Assembly (NCBI GenBank): GCA_905234845.1
Contig: CAJOIW010000016.1
Span: 2,109-58,243, forward strand
Direction: 5' to 3'
DNA length: 56,135 nucleotides
From: an uncultured Prevotella sp.
GTDB taxonomy: Bacteria > Bacteroidota > Bacteroidia > Bacteroidales > Bacteroidaceae
Below are positions 40,617 to 49,574 of the stretch, piece by piece (the stretch's first letter is position 1; each line of letters starts with the position of its first letter). A model generated the notes under the pieces. That model saw nothing but the letters and a program-made list of their open reading frames with translations. It was not told the DNA's origin and ran no database searches. The position numbers were made by a program, and so were the translations under genes.

Positions 40617-43600
40617 TCAACTGCCCTGCTCTATACTGCGCAACACACCGACGGCCTCGGTAACGCTCTGGACAGCAGAAACGTGCATCAACCGACGGCC
40701 CCGCACCTCCTTTAGATGGCAACGGCGCACATTGAGGGCAGCATAGTTGAGCATCTTGTCAAACTCCTGACTCTGGTAGTAAGGACTGTCGGGATTGGAA
40801 ACAAACTGAATGATCATGATGCCCTGTCGAAGCACTATTTTCTCACAGCCGAGACGCTTGCCAACACGTCGCAAGGTGACCACCTGCAACAACTCTTCGC
40901 CCTCGTGGGGCACACGTCCGAAGCGGTCTTCCAACCGACGGCGGTAGGCTTCAAGGTCGCGGTCGTCCTCTATGTTGTCGAGCTCGCGATAGAGCAGCAC
41001 GCGCTCACCCGACGTGGGCACGTAGGTGTCGGGGAAATACATCTCAAGGTCGCTCTCCACCGTGCAGTCGGCAACGAACGACCCTCCCCCATCCCCCATC
41101 CCGAGCGGAGCTGGGGTTGGGTTGGTGGGTTGTTCATTCCTCAACTCTGCCATAGCCTCCTTGAGAATCTTCAGGTAGGTCTCATAACCGAGATCCTCTA
41201 TGAAGCCGCTCTGCTCGGCACCGAGCAGATTGCCCGCGCCACGGATGTCAAGGTCTTGCATGGCGAGGTTGAAACCCGAGCCAAGTCCGGAGAAGCTCTC
41301 CAGTGCCTCCAGACGGCGGCGTGCCTCTGGAGTGAGTGCGGCCTTTGGCGGAGCCAAAAGATAACAGAATGCTTTCTTGTTAGACCGACCCACACGACCG
41401 CGCATCTGATGGAGGTCGCTCAGACCGAACTTATGAGCATCGGCAATGATGATGGTGTTGGCATTGGGAATGTCGACACCATTCTCCACAATGGTGGTAG
41501 AAAGCAACACGTCGTAGTCGTAGTTGATGAACCCCATGACAATTTGCTCCAGCTCGTCGGGCGGCATCTGCCCATGCCCGATGGCGATGCGGCAGTCTGG
41601 GATATGCTTCTGTATCATCAGCGCCAGCTCTTGCAAGCGGTTGATGCGGTTGCAGACGAAGAACACCTGCCCATTGCGCGACATCTCGAAATTGATGGCA
41701 TCGCAGATAACCTCGCGGCTGAATGTCGAGAGCTCGGTCTGTATGGGATAGCGGTTGGGCGGCGGCGTGCGCATGATGCTCATGTCGCGGGCTCCCATGA
41801 GCGAGAACTGCAGGGTACGCGGGATGGGCGTGGCAGTCATGGTGAGTGTGTCGACATTGGTCTTCAGCTTGCGTAGTTTCTCTTTCATCGACACGCCGAA
41901 CTTCTGCTCCTCGTCGATGATGAGCAGACCGAGGTCTTTCCACTTCACGGTCTTACCCAACAACTTGTGAGTTCCAATGATGATGTCAATCTTTCCTGCC
42001 TCGAGGTCGGCCAGCACCTCTCTGGTCTGCTTAGCCGAGCGAGCCCGCGAGAGATATTCCACACGTACGGGCATTCCGCGCAACCGGTCGCTGAAGGTCT
42101 GGAAATGCTGGAAGGCGAGCACTGTCGTGGGCACAAGCACAGCCACCTGTTTCGAGTCGCAGGCCGCCTTGAACGCGGCACGCACGGCCACCTCGGTCTT
42201 GCCAAAGCCCACATCGCCGCAGACAAGGCGGTCCATCGGTTTCACGGCCTCCATATCGGCCTTCACCTCTTGTGTGGCTTTCAACTGGTCGGGCGTGTCC
42301 TCATAGAGGAACGAGGCCTCCAGTTCGTTTTGCAGATAGCTGTCGGGCGAATAGGCAAATCCCTTCTCTGTGGTGCGCTTGGCATAGATGCGGATGAGGT
42401 CGCGGGCAATATCCTTGATACGCTTCTTCGTGCGCTCCTTCATCCGCTCCCATGCCCCCGTGCCGAGAGTCGACAGGCGCGGCGGTTCCCCAGCATCGGC
42501 ACGGCGATACTTAGATATCTTATATAGCGAGTGGATGGACACATCTACGATGTCGCCATGCTGATAGATGAGACGTATCAATTCCTGATAGCCACCCTCC
42601 TTCCCCGCAATGGGCATACGCACCAATCCACCGAACTTACCAATGCCGAAATCCACATGCACGAGGAAGTCGCCAGGCTCCAGTTCCTGCAATTCCTTCA
42701 TTGTGAGCGCCATCTTCCCTGCACGGGCACCGTCGCTCTTGAGCGAGTATTTATGGAAGCGGTCGAAAATCTGATGGTCGGTGAAGAGGCAGACCTTTAG
42801 GTCGTTGTCTATGAAGCCTTCGTGAAGGGTGAACCCTCCCCAAGAAAGAGAAGGCGATATCGGCTTTCCAAAGGAAGATGCCAACAATCCCCCCTCCCTT
42901 GTGGAGGAGTCGGGGGTGGGTTGCAGTATCTCCCTCAACCGCTCTTGCTGCTTATGGCTGTCAGTTAATATATATAATGTATAGCCGCGCTGACGATAGT
43001 CATCGATGGTCTCGCGCAAGAGATCAAAGTTTTTGTGGAACAACGGTTGGGGAAGAATGTCGAACGTAATGGTAGCCTGCGGCTGGCGGGTTGGCTGTCC
43101 GCCCATCTCTATCTGGCGAAACCGTGCTATCTCGGACTCATATAACGACGGAGAGAGGAGCGTATTCTCGCGCTGCATGTCGGCGATGAGTAATCCACCC
43201 CCATCCCACAGTTCTGCCAGCGCCTGTGAAGAAAAACCGTCATCATAGATCCGCGTCACGGTGTCACGAATAAAAGCAAAGTCGCGGGCCACAAGCACCG
43301 TATCGTCTGGAAGAAACTCAAATATCGGAGTTTTCTCCGTTTCCGTCAATGCCAATTCGGGAACAACCTCTATGTCGTGCCTGCGCTCTTTAGAAAGTTG
43401 GTCTTCCACACTAAACGTGCGTATAGACTCTATCTCATCGCCAAAGAAATCAATACGGAACGGTAGCTCCGACGAGTAGGAATAAACATCGAGGATACTT
43501 CCACGCAGGGCAAACTGACCAGGCTCGTAAACATAGTCAACTTCTGAGAAGCCGAAATCGCGCAGCTGGTGCACCAATTTTGTCTGGTCGGCCGACTGCC

Positions 43601-44045
43601 CTACCTGCAAACTGATGATGTGATCATTGAGTCGTTTCCTCGACACCACTAACTCGGCAACAGCCTCAGGGCAGGTGACAATGAATAGAGATGAAGAATG
43701 AGGAACGAAAGATGAAAGCCTTGCCAGCACCTCCGTACGGAGTATCTCGTTGGCACCATCGCGTTGACCATATTTAACAGCACGGCGATATGACGAAGGA
43801 AAGAACAATACGCTTTCAGTGGCCAATAGCTGCGTCAGATCGTGATAGAAATAGCCCGCTTCATCAGCATCAGGAAGGATAAACAGAAAAGTCCTGTCCG
43901 TACAGGAGGAAAACGTCATGGGCGCAGCCGAGGCCACGACTCCCTTCAGAAAAATCTGCCTCACCGACGGATTGTCCAACACTTTGTGTAGTGCCTTTAC
44001 CTGCGCCGACTGGGCATAAAGCCTCACGATTTCCTCTTTACCCAT
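40617..44045 (-). CDS. mfd: Transcription-repair coupling factor Mfd
   Basis: Mfd releases RNA polymerase stalled at DNA lesions and recruits UvrA. The 1142-residue protein has the UvrB-like N-terminal part, the RNA-polymerase interaction domain (ELEPGDFLVHVDFGIGKFGG), RecG-like translocase motifs (Walker A DRLVCGDVGFGKTEVA; IDEEQKFGV; TATPIPRTLQFSL; HGQMPPDELE), and a C-terminal TRCF domain. The ATG at 44045 (MGKEEIVRLYAQ) is preferred to a TTG five codons upstream. Two low-complexity inserts, about residues 374-405 (QPTPDSSTREGG...) and about 970-990 (QPTNPTPAPLGMGDGGG), are encoded by C/G-rich repeats and look like in-frame repeat insertions in linkers. Confidence 0.95.
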   Translation of the reverse strand: MGKEEIVRLYAQSAQVKALHKVLDNPSVRQIFLKGVVASAAPMTFSSCTDRTFLFILPDADEAGYFYHDLTQLLATESVLFFPSSYRRAVKYGQRDGANEILRTEVLARLSSFVPHSSSLFIVTCPEAVAELVVSRKRLNDHIISLQVGQSADQTKLVHQLRDFGFSEVDYVYEPGQFALRGSILDVYSYSSELPFRIDFFGDEIESIRTFSVEDQLSKERRHDIEVVPELALTETEKTPIFEFLPDDTVLVARDFAFIRDTVTRIYDDGFSSQALAELWDGGGLLIADMQRENTLLSPSLYESEIARFRQIEMGGQPTRQPQATITFDILPQPLFHKNFDLLRETIDDYRQRGYTLYILTDSHKQQERLREILQPTPDSSTREGGLLASSFGKPISPSLSWGGFTLHEGFIDNDLKVCLFTDHQIFDRFHKYSLKSDGARAGKMALTMKELQELEPGDFLVHVDFGIGKFGGLVRMPIAGKEGGYQELIRLIYQHGDIVDVSIHSLYKISKYRRADAGEPPRLSTLGTGAWERMKERTKKRIKDIARDLIRIYAKRTTEKGFAYSPDSYLQNELEASFLYEDTPDQLKATQEVKADMEAVKPMDRLVCGDVGFGKTEVAVRAAFKAACDSKQVAVLVPTTVLAFQHFQTFSDRLRGMPVRVEYLSRARSAKQTREVLADLEAGKIDIIIGTHKLLGKTVKWKDLGLLIIDEEQKFGVSMKEKLRKLKTNVDTLTMTATPIPRTLQFSLMGARDMSIMRTPPPNRYPIQTELSTFSREVICDAINFEMSRNGQVFFVCNRINRLQELALMIQKHIPDCRIAIGHGQMPPDELEQIVMGFINYDYDVLLSTTIVENGVDIPNANTIIIADAHKFGLSDLHQMRGRVGRSNKKAFCYLLAPPKAALTPEARRRLEALESFSGLGSGFNLAMQDLDIRGAGNLLGAEQSGFIEDLGYETYLKILKEAMAELRNEQPTNPTPAPLGMGDGGGSFVADCTVESDLEMYFPDTYVPTSGERVLLYRELDNIEDDRDLEAYRRRLEDRFGRVPHEGEELLQVVTLRRVGKRLGCEKIVLRQGIMIIQFVSNPDSPYYQSQEFDKMLNYAALNVRRCHLKEVRGRRLMHVSAVQSVTEAVGVLRSIEQGS
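41080..41133. repeat. C/G-rich insert in mfd, C-terminal linker
   Basis: On the plus strand ACCCTCCCCCATCCCCCATC runs into CCGAGCGGAGCTGGGGTTGGG. It encodes a Pro/Gly-rich stretch just before the conserved FVADCTVESDLEMYFP of the TRCF domain. The length is such that the frame is kept. Confidence 0.6.
42832..42924. repeat. C/G-rich hairpin insert in mfd, N-terminal linker
   Basis: The plus strand reads AACCCTCCCCAAG, then about 50 bases, CCCCCCTCCCTTGTGGAGGAG, then TCGGGGGTGGGTTGCAG. It encodes QPTPDSSTREGG followed by about 20 further residues between conserved segments. The CCCCCGACTCCTCC of the coding strand matches CCCCCGACCCCTCC in the symporter insert at 29152-29216. Confidence 0.7.
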
Positions 44046-44088
44046 TTTCCAAAAAATCAACTATCAACTCTCTACTGACACCAAACCA

Positions 44089-45558
44089 TCAGTTTCTCTT
44101 GCTGACGCGTTTTGTGATGCCGATGGCCCCTGTCGGACAAACAAGGCGACAAAGATGGCAACCCACACATTTTGTACCTATGATATGGGGTTGCCGCGTC
44201 TCTTGGTCGAAGGTGATAGCCTGATGCCCCCCGTCCCGACAAGACACATAGCAACGGCCACAGCCTATGCAACGATCGCGGTCAATCTTAGGATAGACCA
44301 TCGTATCGCGGTCGAGTTCGGAGGGAAGCACAAAGTTGGGCAACTGCTCACCGACAATGTCTTCCAAACGCTTAACGCCCCTTTCCCGCATATACGTCTG
44401 CATGCCCAGCACGAGATCGTCGATAATGCGATAACCATACTGCATGACAGCTGTGCAGACCTGCACATTGCGACAGCCAAGCTGAATGAATTCCAACGCA
44501 TCGCGCCATGTCTCGATGCCCCCGATGCCACTCAGCTCTACAGGCTTGCCATGGGAACCATTGATGACGGGGTCCATAGACATCTCAAGGATGAAGCGCA
44601 AGGCAATGGGCTTCACTGATCGTCCGCTATATCCTGAGAGAGTCTGCTTGCCACTGACCTCGGACTCTGGCGACATGGTCACGCTCTTGATGGTGTTGAT
44701 GGCCGAGACAGCATCAGCTCCAGCGAAGTAAGCTCCCATAGCCGGACGACATATCTGTGTGATGTTGGGCGTCATCTTCGGGATGACGGGAATCTTCACG
44801 GAACGCTTTACATAAGAAGTAAAGAAATTCACAAGTTCGGGATCCTGACCGATGTCACTACCCATGCCAGCAAGTCGCATCTGCGGACATGAGAAGTTCA
44901 GTTCCACTGCGTCGCAGCCAGCGTCTTCTGCCATCTTTGCCAACTCTATCCACTCCTCCTCATACTGACCCATAATGCTGGCAACAACAACCTTCGAGGG
45001 ATAATTCTGCTTCAGTCTGCGGAGAATGTCAAAATCCACCTCGTGAGGATTCTCTGATAGCTGTTCCATGTTGCGGAAACCTGCGAACGACGTACCTTCC
45101 CTGACGGCATCGAAGCGAGGTGACACCTCATGGATGTCCTGCTTGCAGATGGTCTTGTAGAATACACCAGCCCAGCCCATCTCAAAGGCTCGGGCCACCA
45201 TCTCGTAGTTGGTGCAAATAGCAGAAGAGGCGAGGAAGAACGGGTTCTCGCAAGGAATGCCACAAAACGTAATGGCAAGAGATGGCTCATCTGCTACTTC
45301 TTTATGAGGAGAAGCAGAGGGGGAAACTGCGGCCAGCAACTCCTTGATTCGGACTGGCTGGTCATAATGGATACAAGCTTGCTCTGCCTGATGGAGATCG
45401 GCATCGGTACAGCCTGCTGTCCATCGCCATACATTCGCCGCATTGTCAAAACGTATGGCACGAATAGCCCGTGCCGGATCACCTGTCTTGCACGCTTTCG
45501 TACAGGGTGCATTCTCGCACAACAGGCAACGAGCAGCCTCTTCTTTAATGTGTAGCAT
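44089..45558 (-). CDS. preA: PreA-like dihydropyrimidine dehydrogenase / DHOD-family Fe-S flavoprotein
   Basis: A 489-residue enzyme of the PreA/DPYD type (NAD-dependent reduction of uracil and thymine in known members). N-terminal residues about 8-40 carry a cysteine motif, CLLCENAPCTKACKTGDPAR, usually found in the partner subunit PreT. The middle is the FMN-binding TIM barrel (VELNFSCPQMRLAGMGSDIG; KMTPNITQICRPAMGA; LSGIGGIETWRDALEF). The C-terminus (about 430-480) holds two 4Fe-4S motifs, CIGCGRCYVSC and CVGCHLCRLVCP. No preT gene is adjacent. Where mammalian DPYD has its active-site Cys (GLACGQDP) this chain reads GSDIGQDP. The reaction is therefore less certain than the family. Confidence 0.82.
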   Translation of the reverse strand: MLHIKEEAARCLLCENAPCTKACKTGDPARAIRAIRFDNAANVWRWTAGCTDADLHQAEQACIHYDQPVRIKELLAAVSPSASPHKEVADEPSLAITFCGIPCENPFFLASSAICTNYEMVARAFEMGWAGVFYKTICKQDIHEVSPRFDAVREGTSFAGFRNMEQLSENPHEVDFDILRRLKQNYPSKVVVASIMGQYEEEWIELAKMAEDAGCDAVELNFSCPQMRLAGMGSDIGQDPELVNFFTSYVKRSVKIPVIPKMTPNITQICRPAMGAYFAGADAVSAINTIKSVTMSPESEVSGKQTLSGYSGRSVKPIALRFILEMSMDPVINGSHGKPVELSGIGGIETWRDALEFIQLGCRNVQVCTAVMQYGYRIIDDLVLGMQTYMRERGVKRLEDIVGEQLPNFVLPSELDRDTMVYPKIDRDRCIGCGRCYVSCRDGGHQAITFDQETRQPHIIGTKCVGCHLCRLVCPTGAIGITKRVSKRN

Positions 45559-45593
45559 AGAAAACGTTTATTAGTTAAGTTGATTTAATTGAT

Positions 45594-46346
45594 TTAATCT
45601 GGCATAGGAGGGTATTTGCGCGTCCATCCGTCCCAGCGCAAGCGCATCACACCAAAGAAAGCCTCACCGAAAATGCCACCCGACATTTTCGACGTTCCCT
45701 CGCGTCGGTTGACGAATACCACAGGTACCTCCTTAATTTTGAAGCCTATCTTGTAAGCCGTGTATTTCATCTCTATCTGGAAGCCATAGCCCTTAAAACG
45801 TATCTTATCAAGCTCGATGGTTTCAAGCACACGACGACGATAACATTTGAAACCAGCTGTGGTGTCGTGGACGTGGAAGCCAGTAATGAAACGCACGTAC
45901 TTCGAGGCGAAATAGCTCATAAGCACACGCCCGATGGGCCAGTTCACCACGTTCACCCCACTGATATAGCGTGAACCTATGGCCACATCGTAACCCTCAT
46001 CAGCACAGGCCGAATAGAGTCGCGGCAAATCGTTGGGATCGTGGCTGAAGTCGGCATCCATCTCGAAGATATACTGATAATCGCGTTCCAGCGCCCAACG
46101 GAAACCGGCAATATAAGCCGTGCCGAGACCGAGTTTTCCGCTACGCTCAACCAGAAACAAGCGATCGGCAAATTCATCGGCCATCAACCTCTTAACAATA
46201 TCGGCAGTGCCGTCAGGCGAACCATCGTCAATAACAAGAATGTGGAAGCACTTCTCCAAGCCGAAAACGGCACGGATGATTTTCTCCATGTTCTCCCGCT
46301 CATTGTAAGTGGGAATAATGACAATACTATCGCTGCTATAGGGCAT
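45594..46346 (-). CDS. Polyprenol-phosphate glycosyltransferase (DPM1-like GT2)
   Basis: A 250-residue GT2 enzyme that moves a sugar, mannose in known relatives, from a nucleotide donor to polyprenyl phosphate at the inner membrane. It has VIIPTYNERENMEKII, VIDDGSPDGTADIV, the metal motif EMDADFSHDPND, and GSRYISGVNVVNWPIGR, all as in dolichyl-phosphate mannosyltransferase-like proteins. No C-terminal membrane helices, the usual short form. It starts 34 bases downstream of the zinc-ribbon gene; preA follows 35 bases on. Confidence 0.88.
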   Translation of the reverse strand: MPYSSDSIVIIPTYNERENMEKIIRAVFGLEKCFHILVIDDGSPDGTADIVKRLMADEFADRLFLVERSGKLGLGTAYIAGFRWALERDYQYIFEMDADFSHDPNDLPRLYSACADEGYDVAIGSRYISGVNVVNWPIGRVLMSYFASKYVRFITGFHVHDTTAGFKCYRRRVLETIELDKIRFKGYGFQIEMKYTAYKIGFKIKEVPVVFVNRREGTSKMSGGIFGEAFFGVMRLRWDGWTRKYPPMPD

Positions 46347-46380
46347 AATGTATAAATGTTAATTCATAAATCATTGTATA

Positions 46381-47268
46381 TCACTCTGTCGGAGTAGCCG
46401 CAGCTGGAGCCGCAGAAGCGGGTTCTGCGGTAGTCGGTGCTGGCGTGGCCGGCTCGGGCATGGTGGAATTGCCCACGCCTTCGCTCGGGCTCGGTTCACT
46501 GCTCACGGCAGGAGCCTCCTCTATCTCTGGCTTTTTCGACTTATAGGCTGGCTGTGCTGGCTGGTCTTGACCGATGACCTGCTGCTGACCAATCTCAATA
46601 TTGTTGCGGCTCACCTCAACAATGTTCTTTGTCTCGGTGTTGATTTTGAAATACTTAATCTGTTCGTCTGCCTGCACCTCCACAGCAATAGTCTTCTCGT
46701 CGGAAGAGAGCTGTGCTTTCTGCACGAAGGCATCCCGATAAGTGCCGAAAGGCACCTCGTCGAGTGTCTTCATCTTACCATCAAAGCAATACATCTTGCC
46801 GTCGTTCTTGTTCATGTAGTAAAGCGCATGACGACCATCATCGGGAAATCGGGCAATGACACGCGAGCCCTTTGGCAAGATTGACACCAGACTGTCGAAC
46901 GACTCAGCCACAGGCAGGTTCTTACGAGAGACAAACGGTCGGTCGTTGGTGGCCTGCACAACGATGAAAACCACTAACGCAAGCACCGCCAAGGCTGCCA
47001 AGGCTGCCAAGGCTTTCTGCAAATTAGTGAACGAGCCGAAAAAGCTGTTAACTTTCGACAATGCGTTCCCGTTTTTCTGAGATTGTTCTGTCTCAATCGG
47101 CTGAGGAACTACTGGAGCCGGATCCTCATAATGCTCTACTATCCGTTTTCCGTGATAATTGGCAAACCCTGTCGGCTTACCGCAGTGCGGACAGAAATTG
47201 TCGTCTGCATCAATGACCATGTCGCAAGCTGGACAATGCAGTTTCTGATTTTCTTTGTTCATATTCAT
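46381..47268 (-). CDS. Zinc-ribbon, single-pass membrane protein, unknown role
   Basis: A 295-residue protein with an N-terminal zinc ribbon (CPACDMVIDADDNFCPHCG, residues about 12-30), one membrane helix (about 86-108, ALAALAVLALVVFIVVQA) and an extracytoplasmic domain of about 110 residues (SLVSILPKGSRVIARFPDDG...). The C-terminal 60 residues are Pro/Ala/Glu-rich. Two starts two codons apart are possible (47268 and 47262). No specific family beyond the zinc ribbon is recognised. It precedes the DPM1-like gene. Confidence 0.72.
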   Translation of the reverse strand: MNMNKENQKLHCPACDMVIDADDNFCPHCGKPTGFANYHGKRIVEHYEDPAPVVPQPIETEQSQKNGNALSKVNSFFGSFTNLQKALAALAALAVLALVVFIVVQATNDRPFVSRKNLPVAESFDSLVSILPKGSRVIARFPDDGRHALYYMNKNDGKMYCFDGKMKTLDEVPFGTYRDAFVQKAQLSSDEKTIAVEVQADEQIKYFKINTETKNIVEVSRNNIEIGQQQVIGQDQPAQPAYKSKKPEIEEAPAVSSEPSPSEGVGNSTMPEPATPAPTTAEPASAAPAAATPTE

Positions 47269-47332
47269 TATTATATATTATTTTTATTCTATTTGTTTCA
47301 ATTGTTTTATACAAGTTTCGTAAGTTATGGAA

Positions 47333-47562
47333 TACGGCTGTATATACGGCCTGAAAGGCCAGAAGCAGCCAGCCCAGGGCGCTGCCCTGGGTATGCTGCG
47401 TACAACATACTGCGCCCTGAAGGGGCAAAAGCATTGTTGTCAGAGAGTAAAGCTTTTGCCCTTGCAGGGCGCGTTTCTTCCTGTATGGTTGTACCCAGGG
47501 CGCTGCCCTGGGCTATGGGTTGTTGGCCTTGCAGGCCGTATTGCCAAAGGATTATCATAACT
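47333..47562. repeat. CCCAGGGC-type intergenic repeat, second copy
   Basis: It contains GGCCTGAAAGGCC, GCCCAGGGCGCTGCCCTGGG, GCGCCCTGAAGGGGC, AAGCTTTTGCCCTTGCAGGGC, CCCAGGGCGCTGCCCTGGGC and GGCCTTGCAGGCC, the same dyad types as 26286-26512. Weak inverted ends AAGTTATG/CATAACTT lie around it. A TTAACTTCTTAACTCC string follows to the plsC stop. No gene is present in this 320-base gap. Confidence 0.8.
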
Positions 47563-47588
47563 TCCTTAACTTCTTAACTCCTTAACTA

Positions 47589-48347
47589 TCACTGGTCGGG
47601 ATTCTCCACGTAACCCTGATATTCAGGTGTGAGAGAACCCATCACCCGCTCATAAGCTAACTTCTCCGTATGGCTGATATTCTCTGCTCCCTGCCCTATC
47701 GGCATGATGGGCTCGTGGATGGTCAGACTGAGCGGATACCAAGTAATCCATCCGAACCCCCGTGAACGGGGCAACACGTTGAACGACCCGTTTATTGTAA
47801 GCGGTACCACAGGCAGTTGCAGCTCGTCGGCCAGCATAAACGCGCCACGACGGAACTTTGCCATGTGTCCCGTAAATGTGCGCGAGCCCTCTGGAAAAAC
47901 CACGACCGACATTCCTCCCTGCAAGGTCAGACGAGCCTTGTCGTACGTCTGACGAATCTTTCTGGGACCACTCTTATCGACGAATATGTGGTGAGCCGCC
48001 TCACAAGCAAGCCCCACAAGCGGTATCTTGCGCAACGAGCGTTTCATCATCCACTTGAAATTACGACCGAGAAAACCATATATCAGAAAGATATCGAAAG
48101 CTCCCTGATGATTAGCCACGAAGACATACGACTGCTTCTTCGCCAAATGCTCACGTCCTGTAACCTTCACAGGCAACAGCAACACCTTAACGATTACACG
48201 CGACCACCAACGCCCGGGGTAATAGCCCCAGAAATGGCCATTGCCCAGCATACAACCGACTGTCGTCACTACAGCCGTAAAGATGGTGTAGAGTGCAATG
48301 ACGGGTGCGGCCACGAGTAGTTGATAGATGCGATAAAGATATTTCAT
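47589..48347 (-). CDS. plsC: 1-acyl-sn-glycerol-3-phosphate acyltransferase
   Basis: PlsC acylates lysophosphatidic acid to phosphatidic acid at the inner membrane. The 252-residue protein has an N-terminal hydrophobic segment, the catalytic NHQGAFD (H-x4-D), FVDKSGPRK, and the substrate motif VVFPEGSRTFTG. The start MKYLYRIYQ at 48347 is chosen because it overlaps the metallophosphoesterase stop by 4 bases (ATGA) and gives the usual family length; the longer open frame lies inside that gene. Confidence 0.93.
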   Translation of the reverse strand: MKYLYRIYQLLVAAPVIALYTIFTAVVTTVGCMLGNGHFWGYYPGRWWSRVIVKVLLLPVKVTGREHLAKKQSYVFVANHQGAFDIFLIYGFLGRNFKWMMKRSLRKIPLVGLACEAAHHIFVDKSGPRKIRQTYDKARLTLQGGMSVVVFPEGSRTFTGHMAKFRRGAFMLADELQLPVVPLTINGSFNVLPRSRGFGWITWYPLSLTIHEPIMPIGQGAENISHTEKLAYERVMGSLTPEYQGYVENPDQ

Positions 48348-49552
48348 TTTCCTGTAGACGACGAATGTAACGTGATAACAACAATCTCGGGCGGAATACC
48401 AAAGCGGAAGGGAACCAATCCGCCCAAGCCTGAAGTCACATAAAGGTAACGCCCATCCTGACAATACAGTCCACTGTCCTTCTTACCCACAATCTTTAAA
48501 GCCCTCAGGCCAAACAAGCTAAGTTGTCCGCCATGGGTATGACCGCTAAGGGTCAGCTCGGCTGTTGTTTCAGGCAATATATGATTAGCCCACGAGTCGG
48601 GTGTATGCTGCAACATGATGCTGAAAGCCCCGTCGGGAATGCCTTCCGTGGCTTTGCGCATATCGCTTTCCTGATGACGATTATGTCTTCCACCATCTTC
48701 GGTGCCGGCAATGTAGATGGTATCAGCACGCCGCATTATCATTTTATGCTCATTGAGCAAAAGATTCCATCCGAAAGAACGCTGTATGTCGATGGTCCGC
48801 TGCTCGTCGGCCTTCACCTCCTCAGTAGTCTTGCTATGCAGGTGTAGACTACTGTAATCATGGTTTCCAAGTACCGAGAAGACCCCGTCATGGGCTTTCA
48901 TCGAAGCCAACAGCTTACCGATTGGCATAATCTCCTCAGAGGAAACGTTCTGAATATCACCCGTAAACGCGATGACATCACCATTCAGTAAATTCACCGT
49001 GTCGACGGCCTCTTCCAGCAAGCTGGTACTGATAGACCCCGCATGAATATCGGAGAGATGTACGATGCGGTAGCCGTCGAACGCTGGCGGAAGATTCTCC
49101 ACAGTCACATCCACCCGTTTCACTACCAGTTTTCGAACCCCGACGGTTACGCCATACAGGAACACGTAGATTATCAACAACGAGATAATCATTCCGACCT
49201 TCTTCGACCGCAAGCTACGTCGTTTCCTTGGATATCCGAAGCCCTGCCCGCTGGCCATACACAGAGCGACAATGAACCGTGGAACAGAATAGATGAAGAA
49301 GATAAAGAGATAGCGGTTTACCCATTTGGGATTGATAGGAATGAAATCGCTGTCCATAGCCAGATAGGTAGTATAGCCCACCATCAACAAGCAGACCAAC
49401 CACGCCAACGAGCTCTTCCACAGGGGATAGCCTCCCTTGCGATGGTGGCGACGCACGTGGAAATAGATTTCCGGAACGATAATCACCACGAGCAGCAATA
49501 CGTATATCCTTGCAATCATACTTATGTCGCAGCAGACCAGTCTGCTTTTCAT
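48344..49552 (-). CDS. Membrane-anchored metallophosphoesterase
   Basis: A 402-residue protein with four N-terminal membrane segments (residues about 12-160) and a calcineurin-like phosphoesterase domain. The metal motifs are HLSDIHAGS, AFTGDIQN, VLGNHDYSS, and LSGHTHGGQ, so all ligands are present. This build matches the YkuE/YaeI group, to which UDP-2,3-diacylglucosamine pyrophosphohydrolase relatives also belong; the substrate here is unknown. A second start twelve codons in (49519) is possible. It is coupled to plsC. Confidence 0.88.
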   Translation of the reverse strand: MKSRLVCCDISMIARIYVLLLVVIIVPEIYFHVRRHHRKGGYPLWKSSLAWLVCLLMVGYTTYLAMDSDFIPINPKWVNRYLFIFFIYSVPRFIVALCMASGQGFGYPRKRRSLRSKKVGMIISLLIIYVFLYGVTVGVRKLVVKRVDVTVENLPPAFDGYRIVHLSDIHAGSISTSLLEEAVDTVNLLNGDVIAFTGDIQNVSSEEIMPIGKLLASMKAHDGVFSVLGNHDYSSLHLHSKTTEEVKADEQRTIDIQRSFGWNLLLNEHKMIMRRADTIYIAGTEDGGRHNRHQESDMRKATEGIPDGAFSIMLQHTPDSWANHILPETTAELTLSGHTHGGQLSLFGLRALKIVGKKDSGLYCQDGRYLYVTSGLGGLVPFRFGIPPEIVVITLHSSSTGK

Positions 49553-49574
49553 TTCATTTCATATTGCCTGCCAG

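Noticed and set aside
40328..40663. Open frame of 111 codons across array 4
   Set aside because: It runs through the palindromes and into the end of mfd; no protein character.
40617..44060. TTG at 44060 as the mfd start
   Set aside because: An in-frame ATG five codons later (44045) gives the expected N-terminus MGKEEIVRLYAQ.
47325..47577. Three overlapping frames in the second CCCAGGGC repeat
   Set aside because: All are translations of the repeat on both strands, with no conserved protein features.
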